From Pisaster brevispinus (Eukaryota; Echinodermata; Asteroidea; Forcipulatida; Asteriidae): a DNA stretch of 64,000 bases. The position numbers and the translations under genes are program-made. The stretch lies in assembly GCA_023634235.1 (NCBI GenBank), contig JAMKCF010000004.1:20988027-21052026 (forward strand), written 5' to 3'. Shown in pieces: positions 23,384-34,322 of the stretch. Every line of letters begins with the position of its first letter. Position 1 is the stretch's first letter. Under the pieces are notes generated by a model. That model worked only from the letters and a program-made list of their open reading frames with translations. It did not search any database and was not told the DNA's origin.

Positions 23384-24322
23384 TTACGTAATTAAATCAG
23401 TAGTTGGAGCATACCGACTGCAAAATATCTGACGCAATCCATTACGAAACTGGCGGTACTTGAAAGCGTAAATCATCGGATTGACGCAAGAGTTTGTGGC
23501 AACCATTGCGACAGAGACATAATAAAACCATTCCTTGAGTGTTATGTCCAAACCGAGGTTAAACATGAGAAAGATGACCTGGTTGGGCGTCCAGCAGATC
23601 AAGAACGTGATGAACACGATCAGAAGCATCTTGAAAGTGTTGCGTCTTGCCCGGAGGAGGGACTCGGCCATGTCCGGCGCGTTTGCTCCATCGGGGAGAT
23701 GCTGGGCTGGTGCCGGGCCGACACGGGCTGCTCCCCGCTTCATCTCCACACTGATGCGAATGTAGGCGAAGAGCATCACGCATACTGGGATGACATACTG
23801 CACGGTAGCCACGATTACTCCTATTATCTTGGCTCCTGGAATGGCAACGGTAACGCACTGTCCATTTTGCTCCTCAAATATGATAAGATTATAGGACTTG
23901 ACAATGCCAGCGAAAATCCAACACATTGCCATAGCTACACCGACTTTAAATCGGGGCCAACTGGCGAATGCTGCCTGATACCTGAAGGGGTGAACGATAG
24001 CAAAATACCGCTCCATGGTCAGAACTAACAGGTTGAACGTCGACATTACGGAGAAGAAGAAAAAGATGAAAATTACCCAGACATGACAAATGAATCGACC
24101 CAGAGCGTTGCTTGGGATGGGCTCAGGAACTGGGGTTTCACTTTTTAGGAGAATCACTGTCGAGCCCAAGAAATCAATCACTGCTTGATGAAAGATGAAG
24201 GCGTTTGTACGAGTCTGCATCGATCGTACTTTGAAGATGACGAAGCATACCAAACCATTGCCCAGGATCCCAATAATGCTAACAATGTCTTGGTAGACAC
24301 GCAAAAGAAGATTTTCTTCCAT
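23384..24322 (-). CDS. Single-exon class A GPCR, array member 3
   Basis: 312 residues from the ATG at 24322 (MEENLLLRVYQ); the frame is open further upstream to 24361 but that part does not match paralogues beyond the untranslated-like leader. It has the family landmarks: LGNGLVCF, IDFLGS, FICHVW, ERY with IVHPFRYQ, GQCVTV in ECL2, VIPVCV in TM5, CWTP and NPMIYAF. The VCV triplet in TM5, HLPDG in ICL3 and silent changes there are shared with member 6, making this gene or a close relative a likely donor for that segment. It shares more than 100 bp of 5' flank, including a TATA-like box, with member 4, so the two are recent duplicates with their promoters. Confidence 0.93.
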   Translation of the reverse strand: MEENLLLRVYQDIVSIIGILGNGLVCFVIFKVRSMQTRTNAFIFHQAVIDFLGSTVILLKSETPVPEPIPSNALGRFICHVWVIFIFFFFSVMSTFNLLVLTMERYFAIVHPFRYQAAFASWPRFKVGVAMAMCWIFAGIVKSYNLIIFEEQNGQCVTVAIPGAKIIGVIVATVQYVIPVCVMLFAYIRISVEMKRGAARVGPAPAQHLPDGANAPDMAESLLRARRNTFKMLLIVFITFLICWTPNQVIFLMFNLGLDITLKEWFYYVSVAMVATNSCVNPMIYAFKYRQFRNGLRQIFCSRYAPTTDLIT

Positions 24323-24430
24323 GGTGTTTGTCAAAATCGTGCAAGTAACGTAAACGTACAACGTAAGGCAGTTGTTTGTAGTTTCACTCCCGGTTCATCT
24401 TTTAAAAAGGAATGGCCATAAGATGCAGTT

Positions 24431-24440
24431 CCTTATAAAT
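24431..24440 (-). promoter_or_regulatory. Candidate TATA box of GPCR gene 3
   Basis: ATTTATAAGG on minus, about 110 bp before the ATG at 24322. The same box and the surrounding GAACTGCATCTTA are conserved upstream of member 4. Confidence 0.4.
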
Positions 24441-25061
24441 CTCTCGGCGAAGTCACCGATTCACAGTATTCTTTACACAGAATCTTTCAAATAAAAAAGA
24501 TTAAACTTGAAGAACGTTGAGGTCGCCCTTCTAAAATGAAAATTTAAAATCTTAAATAAGATTACTGCACTTAACTTTTAGCTGTTCGTGCTTGCTTTAA
24601 TGCAACGACTGACTGAGAAGAGTTGTTGTCATTCAGTCTTTAGAAAAAAAAGTTGGTTCTGGAAGTTGATCTTTAAGCCTTTACTCACGGCTGTGTATGT
24701 TTTAAAAAAGAAATGTCAATTTCCACTACCACGAGGTAACTGCAAACTGGGGGACACGCAGCTTTGATATTTCAATCCAGACAATGGTATCGTGCCTTTC
24801 GCTTATTTCAGCCACTATTCCGCGTGCATTTAGTGCCAGTTCACCTTGAAGCGGTTTACCTTGAACGACTGAGCATTAGTTGGGGAACAGGAAGTTTCAA
24901 CATGTTTATCTGATGCAGCTCTTAGACTGCGACCAAACTAATGGAGGTAACTCAAGTGAGGTAATTCAATTTTCAGGATTTTGAAAACAAATAGTGGAAC
25001 ACATTCCTGTAAGTGAGTGAACACGAGTAAAAACAGGAAGGTTTCGCTTTTATATTACACC
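24441..25061. other. Upstream flank of GPCR gene 3
   Basis: No gene seen. The first 50 bp are shared with the flank of member 4. Confidence 0.4.
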
Positions 25062-25342
25062 TTAAAGGGGCAGTGTTGTCGTGATCAAAGCAGGCCTGTG
25101 GCTGTACATGGAAGAGGCCTTTATCATTTTGCGGCCATCTTGATTTCCTGCAATTCAAATCAATGTAACCAATTCGAGGCTTGGAGAGCAAATGGTCTGC
25201 TTCCTTTTGGTACAATGACTACTGGCATCCATATACTGTTACTGGATACAAGGAACTCGACCAAGATGGTGACAGCACGCGCGCTCTATCCCTTGATATA
25301 AGCAATAGGCCTGCTTTGATCATGACGTCACAGCCCCTTTAA
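25062..25342. mobile_element. MITE with TTAAAGGGGCWGTG ends
   Basis: The left end ttaaaggggcagtgttgtcg (continuing TGATCAAAGCAGGCCT) and the right end AGGCCTGCTTTGATCATGACGTCACAGCCCCTTTAA are reverse complements over about 40 bp. It is 281 bp and non-coding. Confidence 0.8.
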
Positions 25343-25813
25343 ATCATTGCTATCTTCATCAACTCAACCTCTTCTTGTCATATTGATAGCAGTGTGAAAG
25401 CTTGTTGAACTTAAACTTGGAACGGAACAGCTTTCAAGTTAGTGGGAAATGTTTGGAATTTGTATCCAGAGTTAAGTACAGAGGGCATACCTTAAGTAAA
25501 CCTTCAATTATTCTCAGAACCTCAAGGTATCACCTGCATTTCAGGAGTATGGATAGTTCTAAACGTAATACCGACAATAATAGTAACAACAGTTTTAGTT
25601 ACAGATGGTGACAAATACAAAAATATACATTTAACTTATACAACGAGTTAAATCATCTCCATCAATTACGCATCAAATCAGCCTCCGATGTTCACCTAAA
25701 TAATGGTGCATTGTTCTCTTCATGCTTCTTTTTAAAAACCAATCATTTGAACGTGGTTGAAAAGTCGTTAAAGGACACAATACAAATCAACGTTTAATTT
25801 TAGCTTACTGATT
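25343..25813. other. Intergenic, no gene seen
   Basis: Nothing recognised. Confidence 0.35.
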
Positions 25814-26135
25814 ATGAAGTTCATATTAGAACCATTTTATTTTTCTGTAATTAAATGTTTCCCTATGAAATGAAGTCATATTTGAGAAAACTGTATCTGA
25901 AAACCTTTTTAAAAACGCGCAACGGCTGATTTCGGTTGTAACAACCAAAGTTAAGGACAATTCGTTTACATGCTGAGAATTGCGCATTGTTTTTCACTAA
26001 TTTCTCCCGACTCACACTCGGATTGAAGCCCCAAACTTTCACAGGTTTGTTATTTCATGTAAGTGGTTGATCACCCAAAACATGAACACTATCTGCGACT
26101 AGTTTGTCAGCTCTATACTAATCCTGTGTCATATA
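25814..26135. repeat. Dispersed repeat, copy 2
   Basis: Collinear with 17146-17450 (GATTTCGGTTGTAACAACCAAAG, CACAGGTTTGTTATTTCATG, TTTGTCAGCTCTATA). Confidence 0.6.
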
Positions 26136-27983
26136 CCTTTAACTTTTAGCAAACAGTAGATTACTGTTTTCCCTGCACAGAAAAGGTGATTGCAAATTGG
26201 CAGAGGCGCAGCTGTCATTGTCCATTTTATTCACAATTATTACAGCGATCGGTAATGTTAAGATTTCAACTACACGTAGCACACTGTTGCAGTTAAGAGC
26301 GCAATATTTACGTTGGAAAGATCCGACGAGGAAAAGAAGCCGCCCGATCAGAGCTTGGTATACAGGATACCGGTGTCATAATGGGGGTTTTATCCCCGGT
26401 GTGTGTGTCCCGCATACAAGGTAAATTAACACGGGCTGTAAGAAGTTAATTCAAAAGAAGGCGCTATTAGACGAAATTTCTAATGGCCTTACGTTCCGCT
26501 GAAGTTCCGACCAAAGCAGGATCTTTAACTTTCGAGAATGACTCTCCTAGAATCGAAAAGTCAAGCAATAAACTTTTTTTCATTTGTACCATATAGTTGG
26601 TAAGCAGTTTGCAACAGGTATTTCGGTTTTCTTGCACCGGCGTCACAGTGGCACTTTTTCTTCGGATTGGGCGCTTTGGGCTACAAAAGCCGCATTTGAA
26701 ATGAATATGGTTGGAAAGATAATTTAAAAGTATAGATAACAATGATTCATCTAAATACCACTTGAAATTGTGTGGGTTTTTTGTGTAAATTCATGTCAGA
26801 ACAAGGTATTTTGCTGAACCAAATTTTTGACTTCACGAAATGGGGACTGATGTTCCGCTGGCTGTCAAAGGGCAAATTTATGCTTTCTTAATCACTGCAC
26901 ACTGATTACAACACACTGTAGGTGTTTTTGTGCATGAAAAACTATTGAAAAGGATCAGGAGAAATTACAAACAGAGATTTGAACGGTCTATATAGGTGCC
27001 CCTTTAACACAACTTATAGAAAAGTGTTCCATTGATGACAGGTTTAAAATCTTACAGCTGTATTACATCCATTAACCCGGTTTGAGAAACAGATAGAAAG
27101 AATTTCTAAAGTCAAGAATTTGGAAGCGTAAAGTGTACCGCAGTAGTCGATTGAAAGCGTTGAGTGACGACTGAATACGCACGGGAATCTGGGAAGGACG
27201 ACCTCGTTGTGGTCGAATATTAATTGAAATATTGCTGCCATCTGTGACACAATGGGCAGTAATGAGTAGTGCTATTGATAAACAAATATGTGAACAAAAT
27301 TCATTTGCTGGCATGTAGGTTCTAAGAAATTGCTGGCTGACTGTGGATCATACTACCAATGTGGCAAAACGAATCAAGGTGCTTTAAGAATTCTACCAAA
27401 TGCATCAATTTTTTATACGTTTTACAGTGCCCAGTTCTGTGTAGCACATTGGGGCAGATGTTCGCCAGTTTTCATATTGTAATTATGGCAAGACATTTTT
27501 TTTTAATGGGACGCTCTCGATAATCAAGCGGAAACACTTATCAGTTTAAAAGTCTCATGGTTTTTTTTTAGTGACAGTATAATGTTAATGGGTTTCTGTA
27601 GTATTTTTCTCTCCCCCCCCCCCCATTTTCAATAGAATTTGTCTCTTGTTTCATTCTTTTTTGTTGAGACGTTTTCTCCATCTATGCACGTTCGGTTAAA
27701 TAAAAAGCATGGGTAAAATCAAACTTTAAGGTGAACATACGTATAACTGTGTTTCTAATGGTAGTTTGCATCCATCAGTCCAACCAAAACTTTACGTAAA
27801 GAGGCGTCTTGACTTCACTTATTGAATGGTTTCAAAATTACAGAAAGGTTTTGCAACTTAAACGACTACTTTAGCGACAATAACGATTCGTTATTGCTTG
27901 AAAAACACCAGAACCTATGAACTAATGTGAAGGAAACATGTAAAAAGTAAAATGAGTTAACGTTTAAAGGCGAGTTACCCTGG
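26136..27983. other. Intergenic, no gene seen
   Basis: 1.8 kb with no recognised gene. A poly(C) run sits near 27614-27624. Confidence 0.4.
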
Positions 27984-28922
27984 CTATTCCAAAGCATCGG
28001 TTTGCTCACATCTCCTGCAAAATATCTGACGTAATCCATTACGAAACTGACGGTACTTGAAAGCGTAAATCATCGGGTTGACGCAAGAGTTTGTGGCAAC
28101 CATTGCAACAGAGACATAATAAAACCATTCGTTCAGTTTTATATCCAAGCCGAGGTTAAACATGAAGAAGATGACCTGGTTCGGCGTCCAGCAGATCAAG
28201 AACGTGATGAAAACGATCAGAAGCATCTTGAAGGTGTTGCGTCTTGCCCGGAGGAGGGACTCGGCCATGTCCGGTGCGTTTGCTCCACCGGGGAGATGCT
28301 GGGCTGGTGCCGGGCCGACACGGGCTGCTCCCCGCTTCATTTCCACACTGATGCGAATGTAGGCGAAAAGCATCACACCTACTGGGATGACGTATTGCAG
28401 AATCACAATAAGAGTACCGATGATGTTGGCTCCAGGAATCGCATTCCGAGCACAAAAGCCATTTTCTACTTTTGCGTAAAAAATAAGATAAAATTTAGTA
28501 GCCAAATCAAGAATCCAGCAAATCCCAATTGTTAAGCCAACTTTTAGCCTTGGCCAAGTGATGAATGCAGCCTGGTACTTGAAGGGGTGAACGATAGCGA
28601 AATACCGCTCCATGGTCAACACCAACAGGTTGAACGTCGACAACGCAAAGAAAAAGAACAGTAGTAAGTTAGTAAACCAAATCCGACATATGAACCAACC
28701 CAATGGTTTGCTCTGAATGGGAAACGGCAGCGAGACCTCACTTTTCAATAGAATAACCGTAGAGCTCAAAAAGTCAATCACTGCTTGATGAAAGATGAAG
28801 GCGTTTGTACGAGTCTGCATCGATCGCACTTTGAAGATGACGAAGCATACGAAACCATTGCCCAGGATCCCAATAATGCCAACGATGTCTTGGTAGACAC
28901 GCAAAAGAAGATTTTCTTCCAT
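27984..28922 (-). CDS. Single-exon class A GPCR, array member 4
   Basis: 312 residues from the ATG at 28922 (MEENLLLRVYQDIVG). Landmarks: LGNGFVCF (Phe where the others have Leu), IDFLSS in place of IDFLGS, FICRIW around the TM3 Cys, ERY with IVHPFKYQ, GFCARN in ECL2, VIPVGV, CWTPNQVIFF and NPMIYAF. The tail RRCEQTDALE adds a second Cys pair near helix 8. TM4-ECL2 (LATKFYLIFYAKVENG) differs from all paralogues whereas ICL3-TM6 is nearly identical. The 5' flank matches member 3 for over 100 bp, and truncated copies of this same 5' end lie just upstream at 29.18-29.40 kb. Confidence 0.93.
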   Translation of the reverse strand: MEENLLLRVYQDIVGIIGILGNGFVCFVIFKVRSMQTRTNAFIFHQAVIDFLSSTVILLKSEVSLPFPIQSKPLGWFICRIWFTNLLLFFFFALSTFNLLVLTMERYFAIVHPFKYQAAFITWPRLKVGLTIGICWILDLATKFYLIFYAKVENGFCARNAIPGANIIGTLIVILQYVIPVGVMLFAYIRISVEMKRGAARVGPAPAQHLPGGANAPDMAESLLRARRNTFKMLLIVFITFLICWTPNQVIFFMFNLGLDIKLNEWFYYVSVAMVATNSCVNPMIYAFKYRQFRNGLRQIFCRRCEQTDALE

Positions 28923-29030
28923 GGTGTTTGGCAAATTCGTGCAGGTAAAAGTAAATGCACAACGTAAGGCAGTTGTTTGTAGTTTCACTCCCAGTTCATC
29001 TTTTAAAAGGAATGGCCTTAAGATGCAGTT

Positions 29031-29040
29031 CCTTATAAAT
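29031..29040 (-). promoter_or_regulatory. Candidate TATA box of GPCR gene 4
   Basis: ATTTATAAGG on minus, about 110 bp before the ATG at 28922, at the same spacing as in member 3. Confidence 0.4.
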
Positions 29041-29175
29041 CTCTCGGCGAAGTCACCGATTCACAATATTCTTTACACACAATCTTTTAATAATGCCTAA
29101 AATCAAATTTAATTAACGTTGAGGTCGCCCTATTGAGAGTGTTCCCTTTTCCCAAATAACATTACTGCACTCAAC

Positions 29176-29398
29176 TTTGACGAAAGACGAAGGCGTTTGT
29201 ACGAGTCTGCATCGATTGTACTAATAGAAGATGACGAAGCACACTCCATTCCAAGGACCCCAATAATGCCAACGATGTCTTGGTCGATACGCAAAAGAAG
29301 ATTTTTTCCGTGGTTTCTGTCAAATTCGTGCATTAGTAAAGTAAATGCACAACGTATGGCAGTTGTTTGTAGTTTCACTCCCGGTTCATCTTTTAAAT
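29176..29398 (-). pseudogene. Truncated 5' relic of an array GPCR
   Basis: The minus strand encodes recognisable leader and TM1 pieces (KLQTTAIRCAFT, ENLLLRIDQDIVGIIGVLG-like, then a frame change into DADSYKRLRLSS, which is the alternative-frame reading of RTNAFIFHQA). Small deletions follow TM1 and nothing beyond ICL1/TM2 remains. It lies directly upstream of member 4. A near copy is at 31886-32113. Confidence 0.75.
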
Positions 29399-29559
29399 TC
29401 CATACAGGTTTATCCATTTCTCCACCTGTTCCGTGGTCATGTGTAAACCATCATCAGGTCGTCGAAAGTACTATTTTCGGGATTTTTTAAAAAAGTTAAT
29501 CCGAAATCTCTGGTCCACACGACCGTTCCGTTGCTCCAGCCCACGATCTTTCAATTGCT

Positions 29560-29870
29560 CCAGTCCACGGGGATGTTTTGGTTCATATTATTTTCAGAGC
29601 GAAATTCGAATCATGACGTCAGGTGATTTTTTAACAACTAATGGGTATTTACATTCCAAGGAGGAATATTTTGTCAGTCAACATGTCAAATTCGAGGCAG
29701 TTTTGATTGAGTATCATTAAAAGTCAGGAATGAACCAAAACATCCCCGTACAAAATTGTAAAGACCCAACTTCTCAGAATGATGTCGTTGGACGGTTGGA
29801 TGTTGACATTTTTTGCCTTGACGGTTATCGATTGCATGGCAATTTACACCATTTTAACGTGTCTGAGTTC
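29560..29870. repeat. Dispersed repeat block
   Basis: The stretch from ATTGCTCCAGTCCACGGGGA to AAATTCGAGGCAGTT recurs at 32643-32793. Its right part (AACCAAAACATCCCCGTAC...) has an inverted relative at about 8300-8560. Confidence 0.65.
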
Positions 29871-30969
29871 GATTTCAGTAAGGCCTCATTTGCTATCATC
29901 GCCATCACCCTTGCGATGAGATCGCAAACCGCGAATTCATCGCGCTTGCGACGTCGCTGATTTTGCGTTTAACTAAAGTCATCGCAGTTGCGATGACATA
30001 ACAAGGAAAATAAACGTTTTGTACGAGGCTAAAAGTAGTGACCTTTGACATAAACCTCCAGAAAACTGTCAGTCTTTGCATGTGGAAGTCGTACATGTCA
30101 AAATGTTGTTACTGCGGTTCTATTAAAAATGAACGGCATAAAACTGCAGTTTAAATGTAAATCGTTGTCATGCTGGTGCATCAAAAGTAACAACAAGAGG
30201 ATCATAATGCTTAAATTCTTGGCGTTCACTTTTAAAAAAAGGTTCACATGAAATCAAATTCAACATGTTTCATTTGTAGGCCTATAGTATAATTACTTTT
30301 ATAAAATCTTGTAAATGGGCTAATTGTATAACGTTGAGGATGATGAAAATTTGACAAAACTGGTTAAATTTATGGATATGACAATGACGGTTTTTGTGTC
30401 TGACATCTGTTAACTGATGTCTGACACCCTTTGCTTCAGTACATATACGAACGTCAAAAGGGGAAAACAGTTTTTTGTTTGTTTTTTTTTTTTTTTTCTT
30501 TCCCGAATGCTTATTATCTGGCTTAATTTGCTAAAAGAATGCCCACAATTTTCGTCAAAGTGTTGTCACCGAAAAAGTGTACATAATGTCAAATCGGAAA
30601 GGACGATTTGTGGATGCTATAGGGCCTACATTTACTTTTAACTGAACCCAATTGACGAAGATCTCCTTTTAAACGATTTTAAGCTCTCTCGGCATCAATC
30701 GCGTTGCTGAAAGGTGTCATCGGCCAACTGCGTTGTGGGTATTCCGAGTCTCCCAGTAAAAGACTGCGAAGAGTAACTCATGGACAAACTATACAACGTC
30801 AAGACGCATACACCGCTAATAAAACCTAAGCACAAAATGGCGCAATCTATCATAACTTTACGATGAACTTACACTTTGTGGCTACTAACGAGTCATCGCA
30901 ACATTATCATCGCTAATCATTGTTTTGCGATGAGTAAATTCGTCGCAAAGATTTTACGGTGAAATCGTT
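29871..30969. other. Intergenic with CATCGCAA-rich sequence
   Basis: No gene. Clusters of TCATCGCA/TGCGATGA near 29890-30000 and 30880-31040 look like arms of a decayed inverted-repeat element. A poly(T) tract lies at 30478-30500. Confidence 0.4.
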
Positions 30970-31007
30970 ATCCAAAATCCATCGCTAAGTTGCGATGGAT
31001 TTTGGAT
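30970..31007. repeat. 38-bp palindrome
   Basis: ATCCAAAATCCATCGC and GCGATGGATTTTGGAT are exact reverse complements separated by about 6 bases. Confidence 0.75.
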
Positions 31008-31042
31008 TTAGCGATCGGTTTCGGCGTTTGCGATGATGAAAA

Positions 31043-31390
31043 AGCGTTAGTGAAATCGGCCCCAGCAGGGCTGAATTCCACAAAGCACTAAGATTCATCT
31101 TAAGATGATGCTCCATGACTTGATGCGTCTTTTGGCAGCGCGCTTTGCATAATAGTCTCATAGAATGGATCAACCACAGGGCTAACTAAAATATCCAATA
31201 TAGGCTATAAGGCCTATTTGGATATTTCAAAGTCACACTCCCAGGGGTTACGATCGAGAAAAACATTCTGGGAAAGAAAGAAAATGGAGCGGCGAGATCG
31301 TACACCACTAGGTTGGTTTGCTATAAAGCGCATTGGGCGTTCATAGCGATACGGGTGTTGGCGCGCTAACTTACGCGGACGCTTAGTTTG
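31043..31390. repeat. Dispersed repeat (CTTAAGATGATGCTCCATGAC family), copy 1
   Basis: Collinear with 32801-33310: TTCCACAAAGCACTAAGATT, GGCAGCGCGCTTTGCATAATAG, GGGGTTACGATCGAG, ATTCTGGGAAAGAAAG, GATACGGGTGTTGGCGCG. A partial copy at 40403-40605 starts at the GGGGTTACGATCGAG block. Confidence 0.7.
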
Positions 31391-31419
31391 CCGCGTAAGT
31401 TTGCACTATAGATAGGTTG

Positions 31420-31453
31420 CATTGATCTCCATTAATATTAATGGAGATCAATG
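31420..31453. repeat. Perfect 34-bp palindrome
   Basis: CATTGATCTCCATTAAT followed immediately by its exact reverse complement. The phrase ATAGGTTGCA flanks it on both sides, which suggests a small insertion with duplicated target. Confidence 0.8.
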
Positions 31454-31476
31454 ATAGGTTGCAATATGACGTAAGT

Positions 31477-31658
31477 CGGCCATCTTTACGGGCAATTTGG
31501 AACACACAGTCATGCGTTTTGCGTGAGAACGGCGTGCAGCACGCGCACATTTCAAAAAACTCATTGCCTGATTGGTTAGTAAACAGCGCGGCTGCGTTAA
31601 TGATTTCAGCGCTTGACGCACCTGCAAGCAAAAATGCAATTTGCCCGTAAAGATGGCG
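31477..31658. mobile_element. MITE-like inverted repeat, CATCTTTACGGGCAA arms
   Basis: GGCCATCTTTACGGGCAA at 31477-31495 and TTGCCCGTAAAGATGGC at 31641-31658 pair. The 145-bp centre is GC-richer than the surroundings and non-coding. Confidence 0.65.
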
Positions 31659-31662
31659 TCTA

Positions 31663-31835
31663 TAGACCTTATGCACATGACGTCATTTCAGTAGGGCGCC
31701 CTCATCTAGAGGTCAAAAGGAGGTTGTTCATTGGCCAATCCTGTGCGCCGCGCGTACAAATCTGTGCGATTCGATTGTTTCGTCACCGTTTTACCTCTAA
31801 GATGGCGGTTGGATGACGTCAATGCATAAGGTCTA
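31663..31835. mobile_element. 173-bp MITE, TAGACCTTATGCA ends, copy 1
   Basis: The left end tagaccttatgcacatgacg and the right end cgtcaatgcataaggtcta form about 25-bp inverted repeats. The interior (CGCCCTCATCTAGAGGTCAAAAGG, TTCATTGGCCAATC) matches the copy at 33077-33249. Confidence 0.8.
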
Positions 31836-31885
31836 TTAGGAACTATCTATTGAGAGTGTTCCCTTTTCCCAAATAACATTACTGC

Positions 31886-32113
31886 ACTTAACGTTGATGA
31901 AAGACGAAGGCGTTTGTACGAGTCTTTATCGATTGTACTTAGAAGATGGCGAAGCACACTCCATTCCAAGGACCCCAATAATGCCAACGATGTCTTGGTC
32001 GATACGCAAAAGAAGATTTTTTCCGTGGTTTCTGTCAAATTCGTGCATTAGTAAAGTAAATGCACAACGTGGGGCAGTTGTTTGTAGTTTCACTCCCGGT
32101 TCATCTTTTAAAA
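31886..32113 (-). pseudogene. Second truncated 5' GPCR relic
   Basis: Nearly identical to the relic at 29176-29398 and flanked by the same sequences (ATTGAGAGTGTTCCCTTTTCCC on one side, TTCACTCCCGGTTCATCTTTT on the other), so a larger block was duplicated after the receptor had decayed. Leader and TM1 are recognisable, the frame is broken, and no downstream receptor sequence remains. Confidence 0.75.
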
Positions 32114-32172
32114 AGGCGTTTGTACGAGACTGCATCGATCGTCTTTTGAAGATAGCGATGCATACTAAACAA
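32112..32172 (-). pseudogene. Third, very short GPCR ICL1 fragment
   Basis: GGCGTTTGTACGAGACTGCATCGATCGTCTTTTGAAGAT is the complement of the family's segment between TM1 and TM2 (KVRSMQTRTNAF region), inserted next to the second relic. Confidence 0.55.
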
Positions 32173-32642
32173 TTGCAACTAGTCCCTACATTATTCATTT
32201 CAGTTTTCATAACTCAATCCGTTCTCCCGTGTTAACAAATTCCATACAGGGTTATCCATTTCTCCACCTGTTCCGTGGTCATTTTGTGTAAACCATCATC
32301 AGGTCGTCGAAAGTAAGTCCACTATGAAGAGACCAGGGATGAAATGATATAAAAATCTACGTACAAATTTACGCGTCTAAATATTAAATGTAGGCCTATC
32401 TAACTACCCTTTAAAATTAACTCGACTAGCTAGACCCGTGCCAGTACTTATATATTTAATTACTGAACGAAAGGGCGGAAATTAATTAGTGTAATATGTA
32501 ATTCGGTTGAAAATAAATTAAGTTGAGGAAGCACATTCCCAGCCATGACTAATCATGTTATTTGGGAGGATCGGGTCAAAATTTATGTCTGTGTGGCAAA
32601 GCTTTTCCATTGTTCGTATATCCTTGTCCTTCACACGATCAT

Positions 32643-32800
32643 TCATTGCTCCAGTCCACGGGGATGTTTTGGTTCATTTCATTTTCAGAGCGAAATTTGA
32701 AACATGACGTCAGGTGATTTTTTAACAACTAATGGTTATTTACATTCCAAGGAGGAATATTTTGTCAGTCAACATGTCAAATTCGAGGCAGTTAAATTAG
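32643..32800. repeat. Copy of the 29.56-kb repeat block
   Basis: Same sequence and order as 29560-29710, with a few substitutions. It joins directly to the repeat at 32801. Confidence 0.65.
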
Positions 32801-33310
32801 GAGTGAAATCGGCCCCGGGCTGAATTCCACAAAGCACTAAGATTCATCTTAAGATGATGCTCCATGACTTGATGCGTCTTTTGGCAGCGCGCTTTGCATA
32901 ATAGTCTCATAGAATGGATCAACCACAGGGCTTACTAAAATATCCAAGATAGGCTAGGCCTATTTGGATATTTCAAAGTCACACTCCCAGGGGTTACGAT
33001 CGAGCAAAACATTCTGGGAAAGAAAGAAAATGGAGCGGCGAGATTGTACACCACTGGGATTGAGGTTGGTTTGCTATAGACCTTATGCACATGACGTCAT
33101 TTCAGTAGGGCGCCCTCGCCTAGAGGTCAAAAGGAGGTTGTTCATTGGCCAATCCTGTGCGCCGCGCGTACAAATCTGTGCGTTTCGATTGTTTCGTCAC
33201 CATTTTACCTCTAAGATGGCGGTTGGATGACGTCAATGCATAAGGTATATTAAGCGCATTCGGCGTTCATGGGATACGGGTGTTGGCGCGCAAACTTACG
33301 CGGACGCTAT
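32801..33310. repeat. Dispersed repeat (CTTAAGATGATGCTCCATGAC family), copy 2
   Basis: Collinear with 31043-31390 but interrupted by the MITE at 33077-33249. Confidence 0.7.
33077..33249. mobile_element. 173-bp MITE, TAGACCTTATGCA ends, copy 2
   Basis: Same length and interior as 31663-31835. It splits the dispersed repeat at GGTTGGTTTGCTA, showing it is younger than that repeat. Confidence 0.8.
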
Positions 33311-33360
33311 TAACGCGCAACGCATTCAGTATACAAGGTACTCAATGTAAAATACTATAA

Positions 33361-34322
33361 CACCTCTTCCTTTGATTCTATCTGTTGATTGGCCGAGAGC
33401 GTGTCACATGGTGTTGTGTATTTTTACTCTTGTACATGTTCACCGCCCAAACGAACTATTCAACGAAATATTCAACGATAGCCTAGCGACCGATGTATAT
33501 GGAAACCCTGGTACCCTGACTACATTGACTTCAAACATTGATTTAAACGAGCTGCTTGACAACCTCGAACCCGGTGTAGTAATGAACAGAATGTGTGCAT
33601 TTGAAATACGGTTTAGAGAACGAACGTAATAGCAGTAGTCTGGTACCCTCTTATTTTGTCAAAACTCGGTATTTCAACGTAAGATTTTACAGTTCTTGTT
33701 TGACGATTGATTGCCACGTACGTAAAGTTGAAAGATGGAATGTTCCATTCAACTCGGCTCCGCCTCGTTGAAAAGAACAATCCATCTTTCAACTCATGAA
33801 AATATTCGCACCATTGCACTCATATATAAACATTCATTATTTGTATAATATACAAATATTGACTGCTTCGAGTGGCGTAGTAAAACTAGTCACTCGAGGT
33901 GATCCCCGGAGCTGCCTATCTTCCCGAGGAGAAGCAGATCTTTGTCATTTTGATTGGAGGATACAACTTTCAAAACAAACAAAGCGTACAATGTTTAATT
34001 GAGACATTACACCCATTTCTTTTGGTTTGGCTTTTTTGGATTCAACAGTGACTAAGTGCGTTCTGTACTGCTATTTTGAGACACGCGGGTGCCATAATGT
34101 AGTATGTGCCTTGCAGTAACTGTACTGCTGCATTATCAAAGACACGTGCACGCAATGATGTGGTACGCACCGTGCAATAGAACAAATTGGATGGAACGAA
34201 AAATGCACGGTGATTGGAACGAAAAATGCACGGTGAATGACGTAGCGTGCAATGGTACGTTTATTTGCTATCACGTGACGGACAATCCTCCAATCAAATG
34301 GCAAGGATCTGCTTGGGCGTTA
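33361..34322. mobile_element. 962-bp insertion, probable non-autonomous element
   Basis: TATAA occurs at both edges (33356-33360 and 34323-34327). The corresponding site upstream of the second duplication copy (near 40596-40606) lacks the insert. Subterminal GATTGG...GTCAC motifs are inverted, and an internal hairpin (GTTGAAAGATGGAATGTTC, 33727-33791) is present. No coding region is supported. Confidence 0.55.

Noticed and set aside
23535..23858. Antisense and +1-frame open frames across the GPCR ICL3-TM6 region (also at 6502, 11957, 28156, 35588 and 41421)
   Set aside because: They recur only because the receptor DNA is conserved and GC-rich there; they shift with the receptor sequence and have no independent signal.
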